From JASSUD01 sp031963045 (GTDB lineage Bacteria > Pseudomonadota > Gammaproteobacteria > Burkholderiales > Burkholderiaceae): 64,000 nt of DNA. Under the pieces are notes generated by a model. That model saw nothing but the letters and a program-made list of their open reading frames with translations. It searched no databases and was not told the origin of the DNA. The DNA is taken from NCBI GenBank assembly GCA_031963045.1, contig JASSUK010000032.1, forward strand, positions 1 through 64,000, written 5' to 3'. Shown in pieces: positions 53,551-62,516 of this stretch. Positions within the stretch are counted from its first letter, which is position 1; each line of letters begins with the position of its first letter. A program made the position numbers and the translations under genes.

Positions 53551-54570
53551 GTGTCTAATAATGAAGATCAGGCTGAGATTTTGCTCGCACAACCCCGAGG
53601 ATTCTGCGCCGGAGTAGATCGTGCGATTGCAGTGGTAGAGCACGCGCTAGAGCAATTTGGTGCGCCTATTTATGTACGTCATGAGATTGTGCACAACGCC
53701 TATGTAGTCAATGATTTGCGCAGCAGAGGTGCCATTTTTGTAGAATCTTTGGAAGAGATTCCAACGGGTAGCACGGTAGTCTTTAGTGCACATGGCGTAT
53801 CTCAAGAGGTGCGTAATCAAGCAAAACATTATGGCTTACGCGTATTTGATGCGACCTGCCCTCTAGTGACTAAAGTCCATGTCGAAGTAAAAAGAATGCA
53901 TGCGCAGGGTTATGAAATCGTGATGATTGGGCATCGAGGCCATCCTGAGGTAGAGGGCACAATGGGGCAGCTCGTGCACAATGCCTCTACGGCTTCCGAA
54001 GAGGCAAACACGGGTTCAAACACCCAAACTGCTTCTTCCTCACCCATACCTCGTATACATTTGATCGAAGATCTAGAAGAGGTCGCACAACTGCATTTGG
54101 CGCAACCAGAGAAAGTGGCCTACGTCACACAAACGACCCTTTCTGTTGACGATACACAGCATATTATTGAGGCGTTAAAAGCACGTTTTCCTGCTATTTG
54201 TGGTCCTAAAAAACCAGATATTTGCTACGCAACCCAAAATCGGCAGGATGCCGTGCGCTTTATGGCACCGCAATGCGATTTGGTCATCGTAGTAGGCAGC
54301 CCTAATAGCTCGAATTCCAATCGTCTTCGCGAAGTAGCGGTGCACAGTGGAGTAACGGCTTATCAAGTAGATGCGCCAGAGCAAATTGATCCAGCTTGGG
54401 TAGCTGGCAAAAAACGCATTGGCGTCACAGCCGGCGCCTCTGCCCCTGAAGCACTCGTACAATCGGTGATAGCGCGTTTACGTGCATTGGGCGCGTTGCG
54501 TGTCAGAAATTTAGAAGGGGTCAAGGAAACCACCACTTTTCCTCTTGGTCTTGGTACAAAGGCACGTTAG
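53551..54570 (+). CDS. ispH: 4-hydroxy-3-methylbut-2-enyl diphosphate reductase IspH
   Basis: 339 residues from a GTG at 53551, one base after fkpB. A longer frame would run inside fkpB. The three iron-sulfur cysteines lie in PRGFCAGVDRAI (C19), DATCPLVTKVH and PDICYATQNRQ. VGSPNSSNSNRLREVA is also conserved. It catalyses the last step of the non-mevalonate isoprenoid route to IPP and DMAPP. A Ser/Thr-rich insertion (about 147-170: ASTASEEANTGSNTQTASSS) is unusual for the family. Confidence 0.96.
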   Translation: MSNNEDQAEILLAQPRGFCAGVDRAIAVVEHALEQFGAPIYVRHEIVHNAYVVNDLRSRGAIFVESLEEIPTGSTVVFSAHGVSQEVRNQAKHYGLRVFDATCPLVTKVHVEVKRMHAQGYEIVMIGHRGHPEVEGTMGQLVHNASTASEEANTGSNTQTASSSPIPRIHLIEDLEEVAQLHLAQPEKVAYVTQTTLSVDDTQHIIEALKARFPAICGPKKPDICYATQNRQDAVRFMAPQCDLVIVVGSPNSSNSNRLREVAVHSGVTAYQVDAPEQIDPAWVAGKKRIGVTAGASAPEALVQSVIARLRALGALRVRNLEGVKETTTFPLGLGTKAR

Positions 54571-54607
54571 AAGTTAACCTCTAATATTTATCTTCTTTGG
54601 AGCATGT

Positions 54608-55558
54608 GTGGATATTTTTATCCAACAAATTTTGAATGGTTTAGTCCTAGGGAGCATGTATGCCATCCTAGCGCTCGGGTACACGATGGTGTACGGCATT
54701 CTGGGGATGATTAATTTCGCGCACGGCGAAGTGCTGATGGTAGGTGCGTTAGTCACCCTCTCCGCCATTGGCTTTTTGCAGTCTTATTTCCCAGGCTTGA
54801 GCAATGTGGCTGTGCTTATGATCGCTCTAACCATTGCCATGTTAGTGTGTGCGGTGCTGGCTTGGTTTATTGAACGCATAGCCTATCGTCCATTGCGCAA
54901 TGCTCCTCGCTTGGCTCCATTGATCACGGCCATTGGTATGTCGCTCTTACTACAAACACTGGCTATGTTGATCTGGTCTCGCGATCCATTAATGTTTCCC
55001 CAGCTTTTGCCGGCAAAGTTCATCGAGATATTACCAAGCACACCAGAGCGTGCAGGCGCTGTGATTTCACTACTAGAAATCACGATCTTCGGGGTAGCTT
55101 GTACCGTAATGACAGGCTTATATATTCTGATCCATAAAACGCGCTTGGGCCGTGCCATACGTGCTGCCTCTGAAAACCAGGCTTCTGCCGCGCTCACAGG
55201 CGTTAATCTGAATCGAATAATTTCAGCCACGTTCATGATAGGTGCAGCCCTTGCTGCTTTGGCCGGCGTTATGATGGCCTCTGAGTATGGCAATGCCCAT
55301 TTTTATATGGGGTTTGCTCCTGGTATGAAGGCTTTTACAGCAGCGGTGCTAGGAGGAATTGGCCATCTTGGCGGCGCCATGCTCGGTGGTTTATTGCTCG
55401 GTATCATCGAGCAACTGGGCAGTGGATATCTGAGCGATTTAACAGGCGGAGTACTCGGAAGCAACTATCAAGATGTACTCGCTTTTATGGTATTGATTGT
55501 CGTGCTTATTTGCCGACCATCCGGATTATTAGGAGAGCGGGTTGCCGAACGTGTTTAA
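54608..55558 (+). CDS. livH: Branched-chain amino acid ABC transporter permease LivH
   Basis: 316 residues from a GTG at 54608 preceded by TTTGGAG. Start MDIFIQQILNGLVLGSMYAILALGYTMVYGILGMINFAHGEV is the classic LivH N-terminus, with about eight transmembrane segments and the permease EAA-like loop RLGRAIRAASENQASAALTGVN. It forms the membrane channel with LivM. The livM start overlaps its 3' end. No periplasmic binding protein (LivJ/LivK) gene is in this window. Confidence 0.95.
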   Translation: MDIFIQQILNGLVLGSMYAILALGYTMVYGILGMINFAHGEVLMVGALVTLSAIGFLQSYFPGLSNVAVLMIALTIAMLVCAVLAWFIERIAYRPLRNAPRLAPLITAIGMSLLLQTLAMLIWSRDPLMFPQLLPAKFIEILPSTPERAGAVISLLEITIFGVACTVMTGLYILIHKTRLGRAIRAASENQASAALTGVNLNRIISATFMIGAALAALAGVMMASEYGNAHFYMGFAPGMKAFTAAVLGGIGHLGGAMLGGLLLGIIEQLGSGYLSDLTGGVLGSNYQDVLAFMVLIVVLICRPSGLLGERVAERV

Positions 55559-56663
55559 ACCCAGTCTGCAGCCTGCACTCGGAAAACGCTGTTTTTACAT
55601 AGCTTTGGTTGCGTTAGGAGTCTTAGCTGCTCCTGTAATCGCCAGTTATGGCATAGGGCATTACGGAGTGAGAGTACTCAACTTTGCCTTACTCTCTGTT
55701 ATCTTGGCGCTCGGGCTCAATATCATTGTGGGCTTTGCCGGCTTATTGAGTCTTGGATATATCGCTTTTTATGCGATCGGTGCTTATACCGCTGCACTGC
55801 TATCTTCCCCGCATTTAGGGACCGAATTTCCATGGATGTGCGCATATCTTCCGCTGCATCTTCACTTACCTCCTGCTTTAGCAAGCTTAAGTGTAGTGCT
55901 TATCGCCATGGCAGTAGCTGCGCTTTTTGGTGTATTACTAGGCGCTCCGATCCTACGTTTACGCGGAGATTACCTGGCTTTGGTCACGCTGGGATTTGGC
56001 GAAATTGTGCGCATCTCCCTCAATAACCTAGATCGCCCGCTAAATCTCACAAATGGTCCACAAGGTATTTCAGACATCGCGCCCTTATTTGTACCCGGCG
56101 GCAGTCTGGCTCAAGAGCATCTTGTCTTAGGCTTCATGCTCTCTCCTGCTCAACAATATTACTACCTCTTTTTAGCTTGTGTGCTATTGGTAGCATGGAT
56201 ATGCCAGCGTTTACAACGCTCTAGATTGGGCCGTGCTTGGGCTGCTGTTCGAGAAGATGAAGTAGCCGCACAGGCTATGGGTATTCAAACGCACAAGATC
56301 AAGCTTTTGGCATTTGCATTAGGAGCCGCTTTTGGCGGTTTAGCCGGCGCGCTATTCGCTTCCTTTCAACAATTTGTATCGCCTGAATCCTTTTCTTTTT
56401 GGGAATCGGTCATGGTGCTTGCCTGTGTAGTCTTGGGCGGGATGGGCCATATTCGGGGAGTCATATTTGGTGCGCTCCTCCTGTCTCTTTTCCCTGAATT
56501 TTTACGCTTGGCTATTGGGCCTTTGCAGCTGGCGCTATTCGGTCAAGAATGGGTCAGCGTAGACGTGATACGTCAACTGGTCTATGGATTAGCAATGATT
56601 GCGATCATGCTCTATCGCCCAATGGGTCTCTGGCCTATAAGTGGCAAGCGACACTCCCATTAA
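55542..56663 (+). CDS. livM: Branched-chain amino acid ABC transporter permease LivM
   Basis: 373 residues from a TTG at 55542 with AGGAG close by; a GTG at 55551 is an alternative. LALGLNIIVGFAGLLSLGYIAFYAIGAYTAALL, LRLRGDYLALVTLGFGEIVRI and RSRLGRAWAAVREDEVAAQAMGI are LivM signatures, with about ten hydrophobic segments. Partner of LivH. A 56-base inverted-repeat element directly follows the stop and separates it from the ATPase gene. Confidence 0.94.
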   Translation: MPNVFKPSLQPALGKRCFYIALVALGVLAAPVIASYGIGHYGVRVLNFALLSVILALGLNIIVGFAGLLSLGYIAFYAIGAYTAALLSSPHLGTEFPWMCAYLPLHLHLPPALASLSVVLIAMAVAALFGVLLGAPILRLRGDYLALVTLGFGEIVRISLNNLDRPLNLTNGPQGISDIAPLFVPGGSLAQEHLVLGFMLSPAQQYYYLFLACVLLVAWICQRLQRSRLGRAWAAVREDEVAAQAMGIQTHKIKLLAFALGAAFGGLAGALFASFQQFVSPESFSFWESVMVLACVVLGGMGHIRGVIFGALLLSLFPEFLRLAIGPLQLALFGQEWVSVDVIRQLVYGLAMIAIMLYRPMGLWPISGKRHSH

Positions 56664-56667
56664 AAAA

Positions 56668-56723
56668 TAGGGCGTGTTTTCAATTGCCCAGCCCATCTTC
56701 GAGGCAATTGAAAACACGCCCTA
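56668..56723. mobile_element. Miniature inverted-repeat element, TAGGGCGTGT family
   Basis: Perfect 21-bp inverted arms (TAGGGCGTGTTTTCAATTG plus CC, 56668-56688, and 56703-56723) around a 14-base centre. Same ends as the 146-base element at 43437. It can form a 21-bp hairpin between livM and the ATPase gene, so it could reduce ATPase expression from the shared transcript. Confidence 0.75.
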
Positions 56724-56745
56724 CTCCCCTGCGGAAAATACGTGT

Positions 56746-58431
56746 ATGCAAGATGTTATTGGCACCTCCAACCGGCCTCCTCGGCTTCTAGTCGAAAAGG
56801 TCAATAAACGATTTGGTGGGTTACAGGCTTTATCCAATGTAGGACTGCGGATTGAAGCAGGGCAAATCTACGGGTTAATTGGACCGAATGGCGCAGGGAA
56901 ATCCACGTTTTTCAATACCTTAACAGGCTGGACTAAGCCTGATTCAGGGGTATTTACGCTTGATGGCCACGCTTATGAGCCTAAGATGGATGAAGTTGCC
57001 AAAGCAGGCATCGCACGTACGTTTCAAAATCTTCGTCTCTTTGAAGGATTAAGCGTACTAGAAAATGTGATGGTTGGCCGCCATGCTCGCACCCGAGAAG
57101 GCTTGATTGGAGCGATTTTTAAAACGCAACGCCAGCGCCAAGAAGAACATGCGATTCGCGCTCATGCGCTCGCCCTGCTCCATTATGTAGGCTTAGCTAA
57201 ATATGCAGATGCGCCTGCAGGGAGCTTGTCTTATGGTCACCAACGGCGCCTGGAAATCGCGCGGGCCTTAGCAGGCGAACCTAAGCTACTAGCTCTAGAT
57301 GAGCCTGCAGCAGGCATGAATCCAGCAGAAAAAATAGCGCTCCAAAAGTTACTACGTAAAATTTGTAGTCCTAAAAATGGGCTGAATTTTGGCACACCCG
57401 CCTCTTCCTCCCAACCAGGCGATGTCTTGCATAAAGGCCATGCAGAGGGCGAAGGCATCTCGATTTTACTTATCGAGCACGATGTGCAATTTGTCACAGC
57501 ACTGTGCGACCAAATCACTGTGCTCGATTACGGCCAAGTTATAGCCGAAGGTCCGCCACAAATACTCTTAAAAAACCCTAAAGTTATTGAAGCGTATTTA
57601 GGGGCAAGCGCATCGTCGCCTAACATCACCATTGCAGCGACGCCCACTTCAAGCAAAAAAACCCCTGCGAATGCAAACCATACAAAACAAATGGAGCACC
57701 ATGCTCCAAACCCACCCCCTTTATTACGCATTCAAAATTTACATCTGAACTATGGCGCTATCCAAGCGGTAAAAGGCATTAACTTAGAGATTTACCCAGG
57801 TGAACAAATAGCCCTTATTGGCGCAAATGGAGCGGGCAAAAGCACCACACTCAAAGGTATTAGCGGCTTAAAAAACTGCGTGCGTGGAGAGATGTATTAC
57901 CAAGGTGTTTCCATTCGCAATGTGCCACCTCACAAACTGCTCGAGCGTGGGCTTGCCATGGTTCCTGAAGGGCGAGGCATTTTTTCCCGTATGACGGTGT
58001 TAGATAACTTAAATATGGGTGCGTATTTGCGCCGCGATACCGCTCAGGTACTGCGTGATAAAGAAAAGATTTTTGATTTTTTCCCCCGCCTCAAAGAACG
58101 ACTCTCGCAAATGGCTGGCACGCTATCAGGCGGTGAGCAGCAAATGCTTGCTATCGCACGCGCATTGCTTCGAGGCCCTGAGTTAAAACTTTTATTGCTA
58201 GATGAACCTTCAATGGGGCTTTCCCCACTGATGCGCGAGACCATTTTTGAGGTCCTTCCCAAAATTCCCGAACAAGGCACAGCCGTACTCATCGTCGAAC
58301 AAAATGCACACCTTGCGCTCAGCATCGCAGATCGGGCCTATGTAATGGAGTCGGGCCGCATTACGATGGAAGGTGAAGCACAACAGCTATTGAGCGACCC
58401 TAAAGTACGTGAGGCCTATTTAGGAGCGTGA
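56746..58431 (+). CDS. Fused LivG-LivF branched-chain amino acid ABC transporter ATPase
   Basis: 561 residues from the ATG at 56746; an earlier in-frame ATG lies in the repeat element. Two complete ABC domains are joined in one frame. LivG-like: P-loop GPNGAGKST (~46), FQNLRLFEGLSVLENV, a signature-like SLSYGHQRRLEIARAL, LLALDEPAAGMNP and an EAYLG end (~286). A ~40-residue Ser/Thr/Pro/Ala/His-rich linker follows. LivF-like: P-loop GANGAGKST (~359), LAMVPEGRGIFSRMTVLDNL, LSGGEQQMLAIARAL, LLLDEPSMGLSP and EAYLGA at the end. These are normally two separate genes whose products pair. A Gly/Ser-rich insertion (about 200-240) precedes the LivG H-loop LLIEHD. Confidence 0.93.
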   Translation: MQDVIGTSNRPPRLLVEKVNKRFGGLQALSNVGLRIEAGQIYGLIGPNGAGKSTFFNTLTGWTKPDSGVFTLDGHAYEPKMDEVAKAGIARTFQNLRLFEGLSVLENVMVGRHARTREGLIGAIFKTQRQRQEEHAIRAHALALLHYVGLAKYADAPAGSLSYGHQRRLEIARALAGEPKLLALDEPAAGMNPAEKIALQKLLRKICSPKNGLNFGTPASSSQPGDVLHKGHAEGEGISILLIEHDVQFVTALCDQITVLDYGQVIAEGPPQILLKNPKVIEAYLGASASSPNITIAATPTSSKKTPANANHTKQMEHHAPNPPPLLRIQNLHLNYGAIQAVKGINLEIYPGEQIALIGANGAGKSTTLKGISGLKNCVRGEMYYQGVSIRNVPPHKLLERGLAMVPEGRGIFSRMTVLDNLNMGAYLRRDTAQVLRDKEKIFDFFPRLKERLSQMAGTLSGGEQQMLAIARALLRGPELKLLLLDEPSMGLSPLMRETIFEVLPKIPEQGTAVLIVEQNAHLALSIADRAYVMESGRITMEGEAQQLLSDPKVREAYLGA

Positions 58432-58653
58432 GAAGCTGTTTTTTCGCCTAACTACAGAAAGAGCAACCTGTTCTGCGAGAAATATTTCGCTTAGTAATAC
58501 ATTTTTCCCCACTCTCGCCTCTCTATTTTCAAGCATTTCCTACACTGATAACAAAAGCACTGCAACTGCCTTGTAAACAGGATAAGGCTCGTTAACGATA
58601 GGATGGTGTTTCTGCCATTGCCATCTAACTCATTTTTCCATAGAGAGGGGGAA

Positions 58654-59109
58654 ATGATTAATCCAATTAATAGCTCTAGTTCCATGTCTGATGATTTAGA
58701 GGCAGGAATTCCTAATTCACCTCCAACCCCAAGCAAGGCAAGACACCACTTGCAGAGGCTATTATCATTCACAAACCATACGAGAAATGCGGTTACACAA
58801 AGGCTAACAGCAAGCTTGCCGCAAAACGATATGGAGCGCCAGTTCGCTAAGACTGCAGCCTATGCATCTGCTGCAGTCCTCTCGGCCGCTGCATATATCG
58901 ACCTAAGCGGTAAGTATGGCAGCCCAACTGGTAGCTCCCTTGCCTTACTCTCCACCTTAATTAGCTTCCACTATTTTGGCGCTCAAGCGCTTTATAACGG
59001 CAGGGAGGCGCATGGAATGAGGACCTATATTTCATCTTATAACAAAGAGTACCCACCGCCTCCACCCCCTTATCAAGACAGCAGCGGGAATGGAGATCTT
59101 CTAGAGTGA
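58654..59109 (+). CDS. Small membrane-hairpin protein with C-terminal PPxY motif
   Basis: 151 residues from the ATG at 58654, chosen over an in-frame ATG 51 bases upstream because AGAGAGGGG lies just before it. Residues 1-60 are polar and disordered. Two hydrophobic segments (about 65-84 and 93-114) are joined by a short Gly/Ser loop. The tail has six prolines then Tyr, forming PPPY (137-140), a WW-domain ligand found in eukaryotes and viruses. No family recognised. It resembles the proteins at 3937 and 4796 in plan. A host-directed function is inference. Confidence 0.65.
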   Translation: MINPINSSSSMSDDLEAGIPNSPPTPSKARHHLQRLLSFTNHTRNAVTQRLTASLPQNDMERQFAKTAAYASAAVLSAAAYIDLSGKYGSPTGSSLALLSTLISFHYFGAQALYNGREAHGMRTYISSYNKEYPPPPPPYQDSSGNGDLLE

Positions 59110-59278
59110 GCCATAGCAGCTTCTCTGTTTTCATTAGATCTGCATGTACAATTTTCTCATAGCACACCGACCCTCCTTGAAACGTCAACTTCAGTCATTA
59201 TGACCTTGTCTGCACTGTCTATCTCATTCATATTCATTCATCGATTTTTAACCCTGTATATTGATATTGAATATTATT

Positions 59279-60481
59279 ATGGACACTACCTTCTTAGGTC
59301 AGACAAAGTCTGTTACTGGTCACGAAAGCAAAACAACTTTAATGACTATTGAAGATCCCTATCCAAATCTTCATCAATTACGCATGCGTTCTCCCATGCT
59401 TTTTATACCGGATATTTCTACTTGGTGGCTTACCCGCTACGCAGAGGTCAGCGCAGGTCTACGAGATAAGCGTTTTTTAATAAATACTCCATATTTGCCT
59501 GAAGATGCTCCAATTACTAAAATCTTCAAAAATTTTATTCTATTTATAGATCCGCCAAGACATAAACAACTTCGCAGCATTCTGTCTCCAGTATTCGAGC
59601 CCAAAGCAATGGGCAGATTGGAGGGCTACATAGCAAAAAGGACAGATGATCTCATTAAGAATATGCGCCAACAGGCGAAACCAGACATTATTCGAGATGT
59701 GGCCCTTCCTTTACCAATCAGCATCATTTGTGAAATATTGGGTATTCCGCATGACGATGTACCTCTTTTACAAGTATGGGTAAAAGATCTTGAGCAAGCA
59801 TTAGACTCCGCTGAGTATAAAAATACGCCACAGATTGATAAGAGCGTAGCGGAATTTGTAAATTACCTGCGTATACACATAGAAAACACGCGCAAAACGC
59901 CACAGAACAATGCTTTTCTAGCACAGGCACTTGCAGCCAATGAGAAACAGTTAAGTTCTGACGAGTTAATAGCTCATTACATAATGATGTTTGGTGCCGG
60001 ATTCGAAACGACTATGGGTGTAATTGGGAATAGCATATTGGCATTTTTACATAATCCGCATCAACTGAAATTGCTACGAGAGCGCCCTGAGCTGGCAGAA
60101 AATGCCGTAGAGGAGTGTTTACGCTATGAGGGCACTATACGCAATGTATCGCGCATTGCTTCAGAGGATATAGAAATTGGAGGGGCACTCATTCAGCGAG
60201 GCACTTCAGTCATATTTGATTTGGCAGCAGCAAATCGTGACCCTGCAATGTTTCCTAATCCAGATCAGTTGGATATAACACGTAAAAATGCCAAACAGCA
60301 TGTGGCTTTTTCCCAAGGAATACATTATTGCCTTGGGGCCGCTCTGGCACGACTGGAAATAAAAAGCTTCATTAAAGCAATCGCGCAATACGATTTATCT
60401 CTCGTACCAAATGGTTTCAAATGGCGAGCAAGTCGTACTTTTAGAACGCTTGAGAAACTCGAAGTAGTATTCAAATCATAA
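59279..60481 (+). CDS. Cytochrome P450
   Basis: 400 residues from the ATG at 59279; an upstream in-frame TTG adds six. I-helix GAGFETT (239-245) with the acid-threonine pair, K-helix E279-x-x-R282 (EECLR), AANRDPAMFPNP and the heme loop FSQGIHYCLG with ligand C351. No membrane anchor, so it is a soluble bacterial class I type needing ferredoxin and a reductase, neither of which is nearby. It has its own short intergenic region and is convergent with glmS. P450s are not part of the conserved neighbourhood here, so horizontal gain is plausible. Substrate unknown. Confidence 0.93.
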   Translation: MDTTFLGQTKSVTGHESKTTLMTIEDPYPNLHQLRMRSPMLFIPDISTWWLTRYAEVSAGLRDKRFLINTPYLPEDAPITKIFKNFILFIDPPRHKQLRSILSPVFEPKAMGRLEGYIAKRTDDLIKNMRQQAKPDIIRDVALPLPISIICEILGIPHDDVPLLQVWVKDLEQALDSAEYKNTPQIDKSVAEFVNYLRIHIENTRKTPQNNAFLAQALAANEKQLSSDELIAHYIMMFGAGFETTMGVIGNSILAFLHNPHQLKLLRERPELAENAVEECLRYEGTIRNVSRIASEDIEIGGALIQRGTSVIFDLAAANRDPAMFPNPDQLDITRKNAKQHVAFSQGIHYCLGAALARLEIKSFIKAIAQYDLSLVPNGFKWRASRTFRTLEKLEVVFKS

Positions 60482-60485
60482 AATT

Positions 60486-60540
60486 TTCTTTAGAGACAAG
60501 TACTATATACTTTTTCGGGTTCTGAACCGTCTCTAAAGAA
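60486..60540. terminator. Inverted repeat between convergent P450 and glmS genes
   Basis: Perfect 12-bp arms TTCTTTAGAGAC (60486-60497) and GTCTCTAAAGAA (60529-60540), with an inner GGGTTCTGAACC pair. Position between two stop codons suggests a bidirectional terminator; T-runs are modest. Confidence 0.6.
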
Positions 60541-60552
60541 TCAGCCTTCTTT

Positions 60553-62391
60553 TTATTCCACCGTAACCGACTTTGCCAAATTTCTGGGTTTATCTGCATC
60601 TGTGCCACGTGCACAGGAGGTGTGATACGCCAAAAGCTGCAAAGGGACTACGTGCAAAATAGGAGAGAGCTCGCCATAGTGTTCAGGCATGCGGATCACA
60701 TGCACTCCTTTTTCATTGGCAATGCGCGTGTCTGCATCGGCAAAGACATAAAGCTCACCTGCGCGTGCACGGACTTCTTGCATATTGGATTTGAGCTTTT
60801 CTAATAAGGCATCGTTTGGCGCAATGGTAATAACAGGCATGGCTTCATCAATTAAAGCCAATGGCCCGTGCTTAAGCTCTCCAGCAGGGTAAGCTTCAGC
60901 ATGTATGTAGGAAGTTTCTTTTAATTTCAGTGCACCTTCCAACGCAATGGGATAATGCAAACCGCGCCCTACAAATAGCACATGCTCTTTGCGTGCGAAG
61001 ATTTCAGCCCAACCGATAATAGGTGCTTCAAGGGCAAGCACGCTGTTTAGCGCAGCAGGCAAATGGCGTAGAGCCGATAAATAGCGCGTTTCTTCTTCTG
61101 TTTTCAAGCGATGTCGGCATTTGGCTAGGCTCACCGTCAGCATAAATAGCGCGACCAGTTGAGCTGTAAATGCTTTTGTCGAAGCCACGCCAATTTCAAT
61201 ACCTGCATGGGTTAAAAATGCCAACTTTACACGCTGTACCATCGTACTAGTCGCTACATTACAAATCGCTAGCGTGTGCTCATGCCCCATGGACTGCGCA
61301 TGTTTTAAAGCTGAAAGCGTGTCTGCTGTTTCTCCTGATTGAGAGATAGCAACGACTAAGGCATTTGGATTCGGTATAGAGTCTCTATATCGGTATTCAC
61401 TGGCTACTTCCACTTGTGTTGGGATGCCTGCAATCGACTCTAACCAATATTTTGCAGTCAACCCAGCGTAGTAACTTGTGCCACACGCCACTATCAAAAT
61501 ACTATCTATTTTTTGAAAAATAGCTTGTGCTGCTTCTCCAAAGTGCCATGGTGCAAATAGGTCTACCGCAGGCAAAGTATCTGCAATAGCTTGAGGCTGC
61601 TCAAAAATTTCCTTTTGCATAAAATGCCGGTAAGGCCCCAGCTCAACGGCAGCCCCATGCCCTAAGACTTGCTTCTCAGCGCGTTGCACAACCGCCCCTT
61701 GCGCATCTTGAATCTGGTAACCCTCGCGCGTAATTGAAAAAACATCACCCTCTTCCAGAAAAATAAAGCGGTCGGTACTGCCTGATAAAGCCATTGCATC
61801 CGATGCAACAAAATGCGCTCCTTCTGCTAAACCCAGCACTAAGGGAGATCCTTGGCGGGCACCCACAATATGGTCGGGCTCTTCAGTGCTCAAAACGGCG
61901 ATCGCGTAAGCGCCTCGCAGTTGTTGAACAGCACTATGCACAGCATGCACTAGGTCGCCGTTGTAAAAGCTATGAATCAGGTGTGCAATGACCTCGGTAT
62001 CGGTCTGGCTCTCAAATACATAACCTTGTGCGCTGAGTTGCGCACGCAAAGCTTCATGATTTTCAATAATGCCGTTGTGCACTAGCGCTATCGTATTGCG
62101 CGACACCATGGGGTGGGCATTATCCGAGACCGGTGCACCATGCGTTGCCCAGCGGGTATGTGCAATTCCAATCGAACCTTGGACCTGCTCTTTATTGACT
62201 TGTTCTTGCAAATCTTCCACACGCGACACGCTACGTACACGCTTGATTTGTCCGGTCTGAGAAGAAGGCGAAGGCATGGTCAGCATGGCAATACCGCAAG
62301 AATCGTACCCACGATATTCAAGCCGCTTTAGCCCTTCGATCAAAATTGGAACTACCTCACGGTGCGCTACTGCACCGACAATGCCACACAT
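60553..62391 (-). CDS. glmS: Glutamine:fructose-6-phosphate aminotransferase (isomerizing)
   Basis: 612 residues from the ATG at 62391, which places the catalytic cysteine second (MCGIVGAVAHREVVPILIEGLKRLEYRGYDSCGIA); an upstream ATG adds four residues. The N-terminal Ntn glutaminase domain (to ~240) has HTRWATHG and HNGIIENH. The two SIS sugar-isomerase domains have ACGTSYYAG, ISQSGETADTLSAL, IGVASTKAFTAQL and the final KSVTVE. It makes glucosamine-6-phosphate, the precursor for UDP-GlcNAc. glmU lies upstream on the same strand. Confidence 0.97.
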   Translation of the reverse strand: MCGIVGAVAHREVVPILIEGLKRLEYRGYDSCGIAMLTMPSPSSQTGQIKRVRSVSRVEDLQEQVNKEQVQGSIGIAHTRWATHGAPVSDNAHPMVSRNTIALVHNGIIENHEALRAQLSAQGYVFESQTDTEVIAHLIHSFYNGDLVHAVHSAVQQLRGAYAIAVLSTEEPDHIVGARQGSPLVLGLAEGAHFVASDAMALSGSTDRFIFLEEGDVFSITREGYQIQDAQGAVVQRAEKQVLGHGAAVELGPYRHFMQKEIFEQPQAIADTLPAVDLFAPWHFGEAAQAIFQKIDSILIVACGTSYYAGLTAKYWLESIAGIPTQVEVASEYRYRDSIPNPNALVVAISQSGETADTLSALKHAQSMGHEHTLAICNVATSTMVQRVKLAFLTHAGIEIGVASTKAFTAQLVALFMLTVSLAKCRHRLKTEEETRYLSALRHLPAALNSVLALEAPIIGWAEIFARKEHVLFVGRGLHYPIALEGALKLKETSYIHAEAYPAGELKHGPLALIDEAMPVITIAPNDALLEKLKSNMQEVRARAGELYVFADADTRIANEKGVHVIRMPEHYGELSPILHVVPLQLLAYHTSCARGTDADKPRNLAKSVTVE

Positions 62392-62420
62392 AAAAAAATC
62401 CAAAAAATGAAATATTCAAG

Positions 62421-62505
62421 CCTGCATATGCAGGTTAAAAGCGGTGGTTACCATTTAGAAGTCGGTGGTATGCGTGTTGGGGTTCGTGCCTCACCACCAA
62501 CCTAC
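62421..62505 (+). repeat. REP/BIME-like repeat, copy 9 (single arm plus spacer)
   Basis: CCTGCATATGCAGG followed by TTAAAAGCGG..., then GTGTTGGGGTTCGTGCCTCA and CCACCAACCTAC. It corresponds to the right half of the copy-5 layout. Located between glmU and glmS. Confidence 0.8.
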
Positions 62506-62516
62506 GAGAATGTACA

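Noticed and set aside
58432..62391. Possible biosynthetic gene cluster around the P450
   Set aside because: No synthase, tailoring or redox-partner genes nearby; the flanks are a small membrane protein and glmS.
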